Origin: DAOSEK01 sp035363095
GTDB lineage: Archaea; Nanobdellota; Nanobdellia; Woesearchaeales; UBA119
Assembly: GCA_035363095.1 (NCBI GenBank)
Contig: DAOSEK010000012.1
Location: forward strand, 1-30,365
DNA: 30,365 bases
Direction: 5' to 3'
The notes under the pieces were generated by a model. The model worked only from the letters and a program-made list of their open reading frames with translations. It ran no database searches and was not told the DNA's origin. Of this stretch, positions 7,454 to 16,434 are shown one piece after another. The position numbers and the translations under genes were made by a program. How positions within the stretch are numbered: the first letter of the stretch is position 1; each line of letters begins with the position of its first letter.

Positions 7454-8509
7454 TTATTTCTTTTTTGCAATTGAGTATTTCACTAATTGATATCCCATTT
7501 TTACTTTATTTTTCTTTAAGGTTTTATAGATTAATTCTCTAGCTAAAAGCTTTGTGCTATATCTTTTTTGAGGAGAATCAACCCAAAAATTTGCGTTTAG
7601 TTTCAGGTCTATATCACCAAAGTCTAAAAAGACTACGGAAGGAGAAGGTTCCTTTAAAACATCTTTTATTCCTTTTATCTGTTTTAAAACTATTTTTTTT
7701 ACTTTGTCAATGTCTTCACCATATGCAATTGAAAACGAGACTACACATCGGACGTAGCTATGTAAGAGTCCTATGTTTTGTATTTTAGAGTTTGAAAGTA
7801 TTCCGTTTGGGACTATTACAGATTCGTTATCCCAAGTTCTGATTTTTGTGCTTCTTAAACTCATATCTATGACAATACCACTTGTACCATCTGCAAGCTC
7901 TATTCTATCCCCTACTTTAAGTGTTTTATCTAGGATTAATGATACGCCCCCAAATATGTTTTGAAGACTATCCTTTACTGCAAAACTTGCAATGATTCCT
8001 GCAATTCCTAAACCACCTAAGAAAGGGAGAATGTCTAATTCCCATACCTTTAGAAGTATTACAAAGATTATGGAGAATACTGAGATTCTTGCTATATTTT
8101 TATATAGAGGTACTAGGGGGTTAGCTTCTAAGAGTATTGGGTTTTTATCATATCTCCTATCAAATATGTCTATTATAAAATTTACAATACTAAAAGAAAA
8201 CATTAAAACAAAAAATAGTATTATTGTAAGATAAATAGATTCAAATAAAGACGGTATTATTATGACATAATAATCAAGTACATACTCAATTGCAATTTTT
8301 GAAGCTATAAAAAGTATCATCCAATTAAACCAAGGAAATGATTTCTCTATTAGGTCATTATCTACTTGGTTTTTTGTTTTGAAGGCAAATTTTTTTAGTG
8401 AATTCTCTAGAAATTTTGATATAATGCCACCTACACCTATTATTAGCAGGAATACTGCTAGGACTGAAAGAAAAGCCTTTATTGTAGTTATATCCAGATC
8501 TAATACCAT
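7454..8509 (-). CDS. mscS: MscS-family small-conductance mechanosensitive channel
   Basis: The protein of about 351 residues forms an osmotic release channel in the cytoplasmic membrane. It has about four hydrophobic N-terminal segments. The MscS pore helix follows (FLGGLGIAGIIASFAVKDSL), then the beta-domain signature QNIFGGVSLILDKTLKVGDR and VPNGILSNSKIQN, and the C-terminal alpha/beta domain ending YQLVKYSIAKKK. The Gly/Ala pattern in the pore helix is intact. The ATG at 8509 is preferred because AGGTGG lies eleven bases upstream; the in-frame GTG at 8524 falls within that site. It has two more N-terminal membrane segments than E. coli MscS, as in YnaI-like members. It is convergent with the NOG1-type gene. 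Confidence 0.93.
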   Translation of the reverse strand: MVLDLDITTIKAFLSVLAVFLLIIGVGGIISKFLENSLKKFAFKTKNQVDNDLIEKSFPWFNWMILFIASKIAIEYVLDYYVIIIPSLFESIYLTIILFFVLMFSFSIVNFIIDIFDRRYDKNPILLEANPLVPLYKNIARISVFSIIFVILLKVWELDILPFLGGLGIAGIIASFAVKDSLQNIFGGVSLILDKTLKVGDRIELADGTSGIVIDMSLRSTKIRTWDNESVIVPNGILSNSKIQNIGLLHSYVRCVVSFSIAYGEDIDKVKKIVLKQIKGIKDVLKEPSPSVVFLDFGDIDLKLNANFWVDSPQKRYSTKLLARELIYKTLKKNKVKMGYQLVKYSIAKKK

Positions 8510-8524
8510 TATTCTCAAGACCAC

Positions 8525-8863
8525 CTAATATGTTGTTAATATATTTGGTATTTAAAAAGTTTTGTTTTAATGGATTTATAGCTAGTTTCAGGAAAATAAA
8601 GTTTCATGATAATAAAGGAAATACTAAAATAAATGTTTCAGATTTAATTAAATTGAGTAAATTAAGATTTAAAAAAATAATTAATCTTTTAGTGTTTATG
8701 CTTTAAGATGAACTTTTTAATGATTGGGATTATTTTTTATTAAATTCGTTTCTTTTTGGTTAGGATTTCAGAATAAAGGTGGTGTATTAAGCCCCTTTCA
8801 AATATCCCATTGTAAGATTTTAAGTAAAATAATTTGAAAGAATATTATTTGGCTTTCAAAGAA
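8525..8863. other. AT-rich gap between mscS and rpl10e
   Basis: No credible ORF or RNA gene is visible. The gap must hold the mscS promoter and the end of the rpl10e transcript. An imperfect inverted repeat, AAGATTTA with TAATCTT, occurs near 8661-8691. Confidence 0.4.
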
Positions 8864-9394
8864 TTAATTGGCCACTATCTTTTGAGGTACAATATAATAA
8901 GACATTGGAAGCTTTGAAACAGCCCTTTTAAGTGAAGCCAATGCGAAAGGAAGGCTTTCTTTTCTTATTTTAATTGTCATTATTACATCCCCTTTTTTAA
9001 CTTGTGCACAGACACCTATTATCTTTCCAAATGGTCTTGCCATTCCTGTACTTAATCTATCTGCACCTGCACCTGAAGCAAGAGGGTTTTCTCTTAGAAT
9101 GTGATGAGGGAATTTCCTGATTTTAAAATGATACGAGGCATTACCTACTTTTTTTTCAAGTAGTTTATTTGTGGTTTGCCTTGCTGCTTCTATTGACTCT
9201 TGTCTTACCTGAAAGTTGGCTTTTGAAACCAAATTAACCTCATAATCATATTTACCTTTGGAATTACCCATGTCAAACCTTACAATCTTAATTCCAGGTC
9301 TTGACTTAACATATGATTTTGACCTAAATTTTGAGATTCTTGTAAAAGGCCTTTCTAAAGTCCTGTATGCTACCCATTTTCTTAGTTTTGCCAT
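8864..9394 (-). CDS. rpl10e: 50S ribosomal protein L10e (uL16 family)
   Basis: The 176-residue protein is full length for archaeal L10e, which sits near the peptidyl transferase centre and the tRNA entry path. Recognisable pieces are MAKLRKWVAYRTLERPFTR and the core YHFKIRKFPHHILRENP, followed by GAGADRLSTGMARPFGK (the loop approaching the P site) and FALASLKRAVSKLP near the C-terminus. A GGAGAG ribosome binding site lies four bases before the ATG, and TTTTTTTAAAAC about 50 bases upstream is a likely TATA element. It appears to be transcribed alone on the minus strand. Confidence 0.95.
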   Translation of the reverse strand: MAKLRKWVAYRTLERPFTRISKFRSKSYVKSRPGIKIVRFDMGNSKGKYDYEVNLVSKANFQVRQESIEAARQTTNKLLEKKVGNASYHFKIRKFPHHILRENPLASGAGADRLSTGMARPFGKIIGVCAQVKKGDVIMTIKIRKESLPFALASLKRAVSKLPMSYYIVPQKIVAN

Positions 9395-9588
9395 TTTGCT
9401 CTCCTATGGGGAGAATTGGTTGATTTTTAAAGCTTTTGTTTTAAAAAAAAGTGTTTTTGAGGAATATGTTGGGATTTTTATGTGATAGATTGAGTTTGAA
9501 GATAGTATTTTAAAAGTTAGTGTTAATAAGAGATTTCTATTGTTTTTAATTAGAAGGCCAAAAGAGAAGCTTAATTAGAGCATATCAA

Positions 9589-10302
9589 TTATTCTTGTGA
9601 GGATATGTCTTTTCTTATCCAGTTTTCATGACCTGCTCCCACTATGACTAATAGCTTTTTGTGGGGATTTTCCTTTTTGAAACGTTTTATGAGTGTTGAC
9701 ATGTAAATATTTCTTTCTTCTATGAGGACTGTATATATTGTAGGATATCTTTTTTTTAGTGAGGTTATTAGTTGTTCAATTACATCAGATTCGGGCACTT
9801 TTGAAAGGTCTATTTTTATTTTTTTATTGGAAAATGGAGCAAATATTAGGTCTATTATTATTTTAAATATCTCACGAACCCTCATTTTTTTTGAAAGCCT
9901 TTTCATAGTAATTGTTATGTCACGGTCTAATAGGAGAACGGGCAGATTTCTTTCTTTGGCCAAGGTTATGCCTAGTTTCATTTCAGAGCCAGGGTTTGTG
10001 CCAACCAGATTTCCAAGTTTTTTTTGGAGGAATTTGCCTAGTATAAAGAAGATACCACCAAACAGACCAAATGCGCGTACTGCTTGAAATGTTGATACTT
10101 CCTTTTGCTTTGAAGATTCAAATAACGCCTTAGCTCTTGAAAGATCAAGCTCTACACCTATCACATCAGGAGAGAATTGATAGAATTCGTTTCTAATTTG
10201 ATCAAGGCTTAAAGAAGCGATGTGCGATGTCCCTATTATCCTAATATAAGGGTCTATTTGCAAGGGATTTTCAGTTGTGATATTATTTGTTTTTTTGCTC
10301 AT
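9589..10302 (-). CDS. TraB/PrgY-family protein, short form without membrane region
   Basis: The 237-residue protein carries the TraB-family motifs: GTSHIA near residues 24-29, PDVIGVELDLSRAKAL near 45-60, LPVLLLDRDITIT in the middle, and VIVGAGHENWIRKD near the C-terminus. Family members include TraB, PrgY, GumN and TIKI; some are thought to be metal-dependent peptidases, and many archaeal members have extra C-terminal membrane segments that are missing here. A moderately hydrophobic stretch (AFGLFGGIFFILGKFL, about 77-92) could be an amphipathic or re-entrant helix. The biochemical role is not established. The ATG at 10302 has TTTAAACG about 35 bases upstream. It is divergent from the PRC-barrel gene. 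Confidence 0.8.
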   Translation of the reverse strand: MSKKTNNITTENPLQIDPYIRIIGTSHIASLSLDQIRNEFYQFSPDVIGVELDLSRAKALFESSKQKEVSTFQAVRAFGLFGGIFFILGKFLQKKLGNLVGTNPGSEMKLGITLAKERNLPVLLLDRDITITMKRLSKKMRVREIFKIIIDLIFAPFSNKKIKIDLSKVPESDVIEQLITSLKKRYPTIYTVLIEERNIYMSTLIKRFKKENPHKKLLVIVGAGHENWIRKDISSQE

Positions 10303-10646
10303 TTTAGGTTTTTTAAGTAAGTAGGGGAAATCTAAGCGTTTAAATAATTAGTTGAATGAGTTTAGTTATTTTGAAGGGTATAAGTATTAAAATAGTATGA
10401 GTATATTGCTATTTTGTGTGGTCTTATCCTTAATGTGTTAGATTGTTTTGGGTTATTAATCCAATTAATATAAAGCTTTTGAAGTAAAGATTGCAAAAAA
10501 AACCTTTATATCGTTTTTTTATGAGGGTAAATGTGGATTTGTAATTTTTAATTAAGACTTTTTGTTGTGTTGGTTTTTAGAAATAAAAAGATTTAAATAT
10601 ATGACAAGATATCAAGAGAGTTATTAATGTTACTGGAGGGATTTTT
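10303..10646. promoter_or_regulatory. divergent promoter region between traB-like and PRC-barrel genes
   Basis: This stretch has no gene. On the plus strand, TTTAAATATA at 10592-10601 is a clear TATA element, predicting a start near 10622 and a leader of about 25 nt. GGAGGG at 10635-10640 lies six bases before the PRC-barrel ATG, a strong ribosome binding site. On the minus strand, TTTAAACG near 10340 probably serves the TraB-family gene. Confidence 0.5.
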
Positions 10647-10913
10647 ATGTTAAAGATGAAGAAGATAAGCTCAACATATGATATGAAGGTTTTCACCGAT
10701 GAGGGTGATTATTTTGGGGATATTGAGGAGTCAATTATTTCAACTAATAAGATTTTTGGTTGGAGAGTTAAAGCAACTAAGAATTCGATATTAAATACGG
10801 TTATTGGTAATGCAAAGGGAGTTATTGTTCCTCATCAGCTTGTTAAGTCAATAGGAGATATTATGATTATTTCTAAAGCAGCTGTTCCTTCTTATAATCC
10901 AAAAGAGGAATAG
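10647..10913 (+). CDS. PRC-barrel domain protein
   Basis: The 88-residue protein matches the small archaeal PRC-barrel proteins: MKVFTDEGDYFGDIEES (the V.T.DG..G.I pattern), a central IFGWRVKAT, GVIVPHQLVKSIGDIMII and a short polar tail. PRC barrels are small beta domains. In some archaea they act in cell division (the CdpB proteins that work with SepF/FtsZ, and CdvA); elsewhere they act in RNA processing. Nothing nearby assigns a partner. Translation signals are unusually strong (GGAGGG), which suggests high expression. tRNA-Gly follows 44 bases after the stop. Confidence 0.8.
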   Translation: MLKMKKISSTYDMKVFTDEGDYFGDIEESIISTNKIFGWRVKATKNSILNTVIGNAKGVIVPHQLVKSIGDIMIISKAAVPSYNPKEE

Positions 10914-10957
10914 GTTTTTTTATTTTTTAAGGTTTTGTTTGTTCTTTAAGGGTTTTA

Positions 10958-11029
10958 GCACCAGTGATCTAGTGGCTATGATTTCGGCTTCCCAAGCCGG
11001 CTACCCGGGTTCGAATCCCGGCTGGTGCA
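10958..11029 (+). tRNA. tRNA-Gly(CCC)
   Basis: A 72-nt cloverleaf is complete. The acceptor GCACCAG pairs with CTGGTGC, followed by discriminator A. The anticodon stem TCGGC/GCCGG closes the loop TTCCCAA, giving anticodon CCC. The T arm is CCGGG-TTCGAAT-CCCGG. No intron is present and CCA is not encoded. TATTTTTTAA at 10921-10930, about 30 bases before the 5' end, could be its TATA box. The diguanylate cyclase gene on the other strand ends only five bases downstream. Confidence 0.96.
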
Positions 11030-11034
11030 AGTTT

Positions 11035-11958
11035 TCAGGTTTTGTTTGATTTTTTGGTTTTGTACATCAAGTTCTCAGCGCGAATGAGTATTGAATCTAA
11101 AGATGTTTCAGCTAACTCTTTTGTTGCTAGTCCAAGTGATATTGATAATTCATAATTTCTAGTGGGATTTTCTAAGTTTGATATATTGCACATTTCAGAT
11201 ACTATTTTTGTTCTTTTTTGAGCGACTTCATAAGGAGTTTTTGTAAGAAGTACTACAAACTCATCACCCCCCCATCTTGAGATTATATCTTGTTCTCTAA
11301 AAGATTTTTTTAAAATATTTGCAATTGTTTTTATTAAATCATCGCCTTTTTGGTGACCTAATGTGTCATTGACATGTTTTAGTTCGTTTAAATCAGCAAA
11401 GATTATTGATATTGGAAGATTGTTTGGTGCATCCATTTCTCTTAATTTATCTTCAAAATACATTCTATTGTAAAGACCTGTTAGAAAATCATGAGTACTT
11501 GCATATGTTAGTTTTTCCTCGATTTTTTTGTAGGGGGTGATGTCTGTCACTGAGACAATATATGTTCCATCTTCTATTTTTTTAACATTGGCTTGGAAAA
11601 AATTGTCAAATCCTAAGATTTTAAGATTGTATTCGTATGTAAATTCATTAAGATTGGATGATAACATTGTATTAATTGATTCTTCTAAAGGATTTGATAT
11701 TGGCGCTGGAAAGATTTCTGATACTTTGCGACCTATAAATGACGATTTAGGCATCAATAATCTTTCTTCAGGACTATAGCAATTTGTGAAGTATACAAAA
11801 TCGTCTTTTGTTTGTACTAAAAATATTATTTGTGGGATACTTAAGAGGACTTCTTTAAGTTCATTGTTTTCTTTGAGTAAGTGAGCGATTTCACAAAATT
11901 GAGATTCCTCTTCTAAGCGGGGATTTGTTTTTTTATGTTCGGAGTTCTCAGGTGTCAT
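11035..11958 (-). CDS. PAS-GGDEF diguanylate cyclase
   Basis: This 307-residue soluble protein should make cyclic di-GMP from two GTP. After a short helical lead, a PAS-like sensor spans about residues 30-145 (SIPQIIFLVQTKDDFVYFTN ... GTYIVSVTDITPYKKIEEKL), and a full GGDEF domain spans about 150-305. Conserved landmarks are all present: DFLTGLYNR, FADLNELKHVND, LGHQKGDD, the catalytic RWGGDEFVVLL, SISLGLA and NLMYKTK. The inhibitory RxxD (REQD) lies exactly five residues before GGDEF. C-di-GMP enzymes are common in bacteria and rare in archaea, so horizontal transfer is likely. ATTAAATA about 29 bases before the ATG at 11958 suggests a leaderless transcript. No EAL or PilZ partner is in the window. 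Confidence 0.92.
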   Translation of the reverse strand: MTPENSEHKKTNPRLEEESQFCEIAHLLKENNELKEVLLSIPQIIFLVQTKDDFVYFTNCYSPEERLLMPKSSFIGRKVSEIFPAPISNPLEESINTMLSSNLNEFTYEYNLKILGFDNFFQANVKKIEDGTYIVSVTDITPYKKIEEKLTYASTHDFLTGLYNRMYFEDKLREMDAPNNLPISIIFADLNELKHVNDTLGHQKGDDLIKTIANILKKSFREQDIISRWGGDEFVVLLTKTPYEVAQKRTKIVSEMCNISNLENPTRNYELSISLGLATKELAETSLDSILIRAENLMYKTKKSNKT

Positions 11959-12109
11959 TGAAAAGGAGTTAATTGATGAGTATTTAATGATTTCTTTTGT
12001 TTTATCAAATGGAAATTTTTTATTATGAGCACTGCAAGTGTATATAATTTAGTTTTTTAGAAATAAATTTTTATTTAGAGTTGATTTTTTGAGATTTTTG
12101 TTTAGATCA

Positions 12110-12138
12110 TTGTCAAAATGTGCCTTGTCAAAATGTGC
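12110..12138. repeat. short direct repeat TTGTCAAAATGTGC x2
   Basis: Two perfect 14-bp copies lie at 12110-12123 and 12125-12138 (period 15), in the 485-bp gap between the divergent diguanylate cyclase and glycosyltransferase genes. They could be paired binding sites. Confidence 0.6.
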
Positions 12139-12200
12139 TAGATGAGTGCAATTTTGAATAATGCTTAAAGTATATTCTTGGAAGATGTCAAAAGTAATGT

Positions 12201-12228
12201 TTTGTTTTTAAAAATTTTTAAAAACAAA
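12201..12228. repeat. 28-bp perfect palindrome
   Basis: The arm TTTGTTTTTAAAAA is followed at once by its exact complement, with no spacer. It lies in the gap 11959-12443, where I see no other gene-like feature. It is nearly all A/T, so some chance contribution is expected; it may be a dimeric regulator site or a cruciform-prone sequence. Confidence 0.65.
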
Positions 12229-12443
12229 TATCAAAAGATACAAATAGCTAAATATACATAGGTTATAAAGTGATTGTGAGAAATAAGGTAGACTAAGGTT
12301 TATTAATATACTTTTAATTATTTGGTGTTTATGTCTTGTTTTTTGTTTAGTTTGTTCAGATTGTTGAAATAATCAAAAAAAATTGCTAAAGATGCTCAAC
12401 TCTTGCGAAATTAATTTAAAATGATAAGTAAGTCTGTTAAGAA

Positions 12444-14273
12444 ATGGGAGTTGATGCAGTGAATAGTTTTCTTTCAAAGGAATTTATGTATATTGTCTAT
12501 TTAATTCTAGTTTTAGTAGTATGGTATTTTTATAAATCTAATGTATTAAAAAGACTTTTAAGGGATTTTTGGCGAAACAAATGGTTTTTTGCGGTAACAT
12601 TTGTTGTAACGATTGGCGTTGTTTTGATGATGACGCCGTTTACTGCGCTTGTTTATTATGATGAGCCTCAGTATGTTGTGTCTGCTCAAAATCTCATAGA
12701 AAAAGGTAATAGTCTTATTTGTGCTAAAAGAAACGAATTTGGATGCCAAGCTTATTATTTGACGCCAACGGGCATTGGAATTTTCCCAATGTATTCCTTT
12801 TTTTATTCACAGGATTATAATTTGTTTTCGTTTAAGATTTCGGTTTTTAATATTTTAATGCATTTGTTTGGGAGTGTTATTTTGTTTTCTATTGGTAGAG
12901 AGCTTTTTAAGAAAAAGCTGATATCATATATTTGTGCAATTTTTGCTTTGTTTGCACCATTTAGTTTGATTCATTCTTCAAGTCCTACTGCGATTATTTT
13001 TGCTAATGTTTTGTTTTTGTTATCAGTTTATGGTTTTGTGTTATATGTTAATGGAAAACAAAGAAATAGGAATGAAAGGGTTTTAGAGGGTTTTTGTGAG
13101 TTAGGCACAATACGTTCAGAAGCACTAGAATTAAATGCCTTTAAGGGGGGATTGGCAGAGTCAGATTCTTTGAAGATAGATGCTGTTAAGAGGAGTTCAG
13201 CAAAATCAGATTCTTTTGAAGAAGATTTGGAGGGATTTAGAGAAACTAAGGATGCGAGTGAGATTAGTTTTTTTGTGCTGTTTTGTTTGATTTTGTTAAG
13301 TACTATTAGGGTTGAGTTTATTGTTCTTTTGTTTTTGTCGATTTTGTATTTTTTGTTTGATTTTTTCAAGGGTTATAGTTTTAAGTATTTTATGAGAAAT
13401 GGGTTTAAAGTAATATTTAAAAAATATAAGGCTAGGTTTGTTTTGTGTGTGTTTTTGGGATTTGTTTTTTACTCTTTGATTATTTTTTTTAATTGGTATC
13501 AGTCATCGTTTTTCACTACCAGAGGAGACATTCCCTTTTTTGATTTGAATGATATTTTTTATTATTTTACCAGTACTCCTCTTGCATTTTTGAATTTATT
13601 TTTTGCACTCTCAGTTTTTGTGTTTGTTAGACATTGTAAGGAGACTTTAAGGAATAGAACTGCACAAAATCTTTTTAAGTTGCTTTTGGCGATTTTTATT
13701 TTTTATGTTTGCTTTTTTTCTATTAAAAGTACAGGCCAACAGTTTAGATATTTTATTCCGATTACATCTGTTTATATTCTGATTTTGAGTGCAGGCGTTG
13801 TTTATTTTTTTGAACTGGTTTTTAAAAGAGTTTTTGAGAGAATATTTGGAAGTAAAGTAAATGTTAAGTGGATTGTGTTTGTTGTTGTTTTGTTGATTTG
13901 TGTGAATTTTATTGGGTATGCACGTTTGGAAAAGGTTAATATTATAGATTCAAGGAGATGTGATCGTTTGCTTTTTAATTATGCTTTGAGTGATGAGTTT
14001 AAGGAGTTGATTTTAGATATTAGTACAAAGGATACCTATTTTTATTCTACAACGCCTTTTGTGTTTGGTTTGATTAATGTTACAAGTTATACTGGGAACT
14101 TTGAGATCGCACTTGATCATCTAGTGCAGGGAGATGATGTGTATTATTTTGGTAATTATTTTAAGACAGAGTTTGATAATGATAAGAAATTCTACCTTAA
14201 TTATTTGGATAGTTCAGTTCAGATGTGTCCGAATTATGGGCTTGCTTTAGTTAGTATTGTTAAAAGAAAATAG
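12444..14273 (+). CDS. multi-pass membrane glycosyltransferase, GT-C / GT39 (ArnT-PMT)-like
   Basis: The 609-residue protein has about ten hydrophobic segments. The first luminal loop carries VYYDEPQYVVSAQNLIEKG near residues 70-90, the acidic Asp-Glu pattern typical of GT-C enzymes that use lipid-linked sugars. It probably adds sugars to envelope proteins or lipids on the outer face. Residues about 200-275 form a hydrophilic insert with degenerate repeats (AESDSLK, AKSDSFEED) between membrane segments, an odd feature for the family. The C-terminal 80 residues are a soluble extracellular portion. TTTAAAAT is centred about 27 bases before the ATG at 12444, fitting leaderless translation. A GTG at 12459, eight bases after GGGAG, is a competing start. 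It is convergent with gyrB. Confidence 0.75.
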   Translation: MGVDAVNSFLSKEFMYIVYLILVLVVWYFYKSNVLKRLLRDFWRNKWFFAVTFVVTIGVVLMMTPFTALVYYDEPQYVVSAQNLIEKGNSLICAKRNEFGCQAYYLTPTGIGIFPMYSFFYSQDYNLFSFKISVFNILMHLFGSVILFSIGRELFKKKLISYICAIFALFAPFSLIHSSSPTAIIFANVLFLLSVYGFVLYVNGKQRNRNERVLEGFCELGTIRSEALELNAFKGGLAESDSLKIDAVKRSSAKSDSFEEDLEGFRETKDASEISFFVLFCLILLSTIRVEFIVLLFLSILYFLFDFFKGYSFKYFMRNGFKVIFKKYKARFVLCVFLGFVFYSLIIFFNWYQSSFFTTRGDIPFFDLNDIFYYFTSTPLAFLNLFFALSVFVFVRHCKETLRNRTAQNLFKLLLAIFIFYVCFFSIKSTGQQFRYFIPITSVYILILSAGVVYFFELVFKRVFERIFGSKVNVKWIVFVVVLLICVNFIGYARLEKVNIIDSRRCDRLLFNYALSDEFKELILDISTKDTYFYSTTPFVFGLINVTSYTGNFEIALDHLVQGDDVYYFGNYFKTEFDNDKKFYLNYLDSSVQMCPNYGLALVSIVKRK

Positions 14274-14375
14274 GGGGATGAAGACAGAAAGTAAGAGGAT
14301 TATGTTGGTTTGGGTATTTATTTCATGAGATTATTTTATCCTTTGGAGATACTTCGTGTTTATTATTTTTAGGTA

Positions 14376-16388
14376 TTATGCATCTATGTTTTTGGCTAAA
14401 AGAGCATTTTCTTCAATGAATTTTCTTCTAGCTTCTACTTCTTCACCCATTAGGATGCTAAATATTCTGTCTGCCTCTATTGCATCTTCTATTTTGACTT
14501 TTATTATTTTTCGTGTTGCAGGGTTCATTGTTGTTTCCCAAAGTTGTTCTGGATTCATTTCTCCAAGACCTTTGTATCTTTGGATGTTTATGCTCTCCTG
14601 ACCCATTTCGTTTTGCGCTTTTTTTAATTCTTCTTCAGTGTAAAGATACCTTATATCTGCACCTTTTGAAGCTCTGTAAAGAGGAGGCTGAGCTATGTAG
14701 ATGTGGCCTGATTCTACTAGCGGTTTTAGGTATCTAAAAAAGAATGTTAATAAAAGTGTTCTTATGTGTGCTCCGTCTACATCTGCATCAGTCATTATTA
14801 CAATTTTGTCATAACGAAGCTTTGATATGTCAAAGTCAGTTCCAATTGAAGTTCCAAAGGCTGAAACCATGGTTACGATTTCACGATTTGATAGCATTTT
14901 TTCAAGCCTTGCTTTTTCTACGTTTAGGATTTTTCCTCTTAACGGAAGTACCGCTTGAATGTGTCTGTCTCTTCCTTGTTTTGCTGAGCCCCCTGCGGAG
15001 TCTCCTTCTACTATGAAAATCTCTGTTTGCATTGGGTCTCTTGAGGTGCAATCTGCAAGCTTTCCAGGTAAAGAGCTTCCTTCAAGTATCCCTTTTCTTC
15101 TGACAAGCTCTCTTGCTTTTCTTGCTGCGTCTCTTGCCCTTGCTGCAGTAACTGCTTTGTCTATGATTGTATTTATTACGCCTGGATTTTCTTCAAAGAA
15201 TTGGCTTAGCTTTTCAAATACTGCGCTTTCTACTATGCCTTTTATATCAGAATTTCCAAGCTTTGCTTTAGTCTGTCCTTCAAATTGAGGGTTTGGAATT
15301 TTTATTGAGATAACACAACATAGCCCTTCTCTTACGTCATCACTTCCAAGTTTTAGATCAAGTTTTTTGTTTTTATCAATATATGTGTTTATGCTTTTTG
15401 TAAGTGCTGCTTTAAAACCTGATAGGTGTGTTCCACCTTCAATGGTGTTTATGTTATTTACAAAGGAAAATATGTTTTCGTTGTAGGAATCAGTGTATTG
15501 TAATGCAACTTCTACAATGTTTTCTCCTTCTTCTCTTTTGAAAAATATTACTGGATGAAGAACGGATTTTCCCTGATTTAGATAATCCAAAAAGCTTTTT
15601 AGGCCGTTTTCGTATAAGAAGCTGTTTTTCTTTACCGGATTTTCTCTTTCATCAACTATTGTGATGCTTATTTCAGGTGTTAGAAATGCTAGCTCTCTAA
15701 GTCTTGAGGATAGTATTTCAAATGAGAATTGTGTTGTTTCAAATATGCTTGGGTCTGGGTAAAAGGTAATCTTTGTTCCAGTTTCGTTTGTTGGGATAGA
15801 CCGTTCCAAAGTGGTTTTTGCATCTCCTTTTTCGTATTCTTGTTTCCAGAAGTAACCATCTCTTTTTATTTGAAGTGAAAGTTTTTCAGATAGTGCGTTT
15901 ACAACAGAGACTCCTACTCCGTGAAGCCCTCCTGAAACTTTATAGGATTTTTTATCGAATTTTCCCCCTGCGTGAAGCATGGTTAATGCTACTTGGCATG
16001 CTGGGATGTTTAGGTCTTTATGTGTGTCAACAGGAATTCCTCGACCATCATCAGATACTGTTACACTTCCGTCGCTATTTATTGCAACCAAGACGTTTTT
16101 GCAATAGCCTGCCATTGCTTCGTCTATTGCATTATCGACAAGCTCATATACAAGATGATGAAGGCCAACTGCAGATGTTGATCCTATATACATTCCAGGT
16201 CTTTTTCTTACAGCGCTAAGACCTGTTAAGACAGTTATGCTTTCTGCATTATAAGAAGGCTTTATTTGAGCAATATCTGAAGAAGTAAGAACGATGTTTT
16301 GAATTTGATTCTCTTTTGAAGTGTCTGATTTTATTATGCTATTTGCAGTTGATTCTTTTAATGCGTTAGGCTGATTTTGCTCTTCCAT
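14376..16388 (-). CDS. gyrB: DNA gyrase subunit B
   Basis: GyrB supplies the ATPase and TOPRIM parts of the enzyme that introduces negative supercoils. The protein of about 670 residues is complete. An N-terminal ~45-residue Ser/Asn/Gln-rich lead is followed by the GHKL ATPase (ELVDNAIDEA, DDGRGIPVD, GGLHGVGVSVVNALS), the transducer domain, TOPRIM (EIFIVEGDSAGGSAKQGRDR, IMTDADVDGAHIRTLLL) and the tail QRYKGLGEMNPEQLWETTM. It lacks the ~170-residue insert of E. coli GyrB. The ATG at 16388 is chosen because GGGTGG lies eight bases upstream; the GTG at 16400 lies inside that site. The tandem array at 16435-16733 lies just upstream. gyrA is not in the window. Gyrase in archaea is of bacterial descent. 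Confidence 0.96.
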   Translation of the reverse strand: MEEQNQPNALKESTANSIIKSDTSKENQIQNIVLTSSDIAQIKPSYNAESITVLTGLSAVRKRPGMYIGSTSAVGLHHLVYELVDNAIDEAMAGYCKNVLVAINSDGSVTVSDDGRGIPVDTHKDLNIPACQVALTMLHAGGKFDKKSYKVSGGLHGVGVSVVNALSEKLSLQIKRDGYFWKQEYEKGDAKTTLERSIPTNETGTKITFYPDPSIFETTQFSFEILSSRLRELAFLTPEISITIVDERENPVKKNSFLYENGLKSFLDYLNQGKSVLHPVIFFKREEGENIVEVALQYTDSYNENIFSFVNNINTIEGGTHLSGFKAALTKSINTYIDKNKKLDLKLGSDDVREGLCCVISIKIPNPQFEGQTKAKLGNSDIKGIVESAVFEKLSQFFEENPGVINTIIDKAVTAARARDAARKARELVRRKGILEGSSLPGKLADCTSRDPMQTEIFIVEGDSAGGSAKQGRDRHIQAVLPLRGKILNVEKARLEKMLSNREIVTMVSAFGTSIGTDFDISKLRYDKIVIMTDADVDGAHIRTLLLTFFFRYLKPLVESGHIYIAQPPLYRASKGADIRYLYTEEELKKAQNEMGQESINIQRYKGLGEMNPEQLWETTMNPATRKIIKVKIEDAIEADRIFSILMGEEVEARRKFIEENALLAKNIDA

Positions 16389-16434
16389 TGATATTTCCAC
16401 CCAAAAAATTTAAGTTTTAGCTTGAAAAGGCTTA

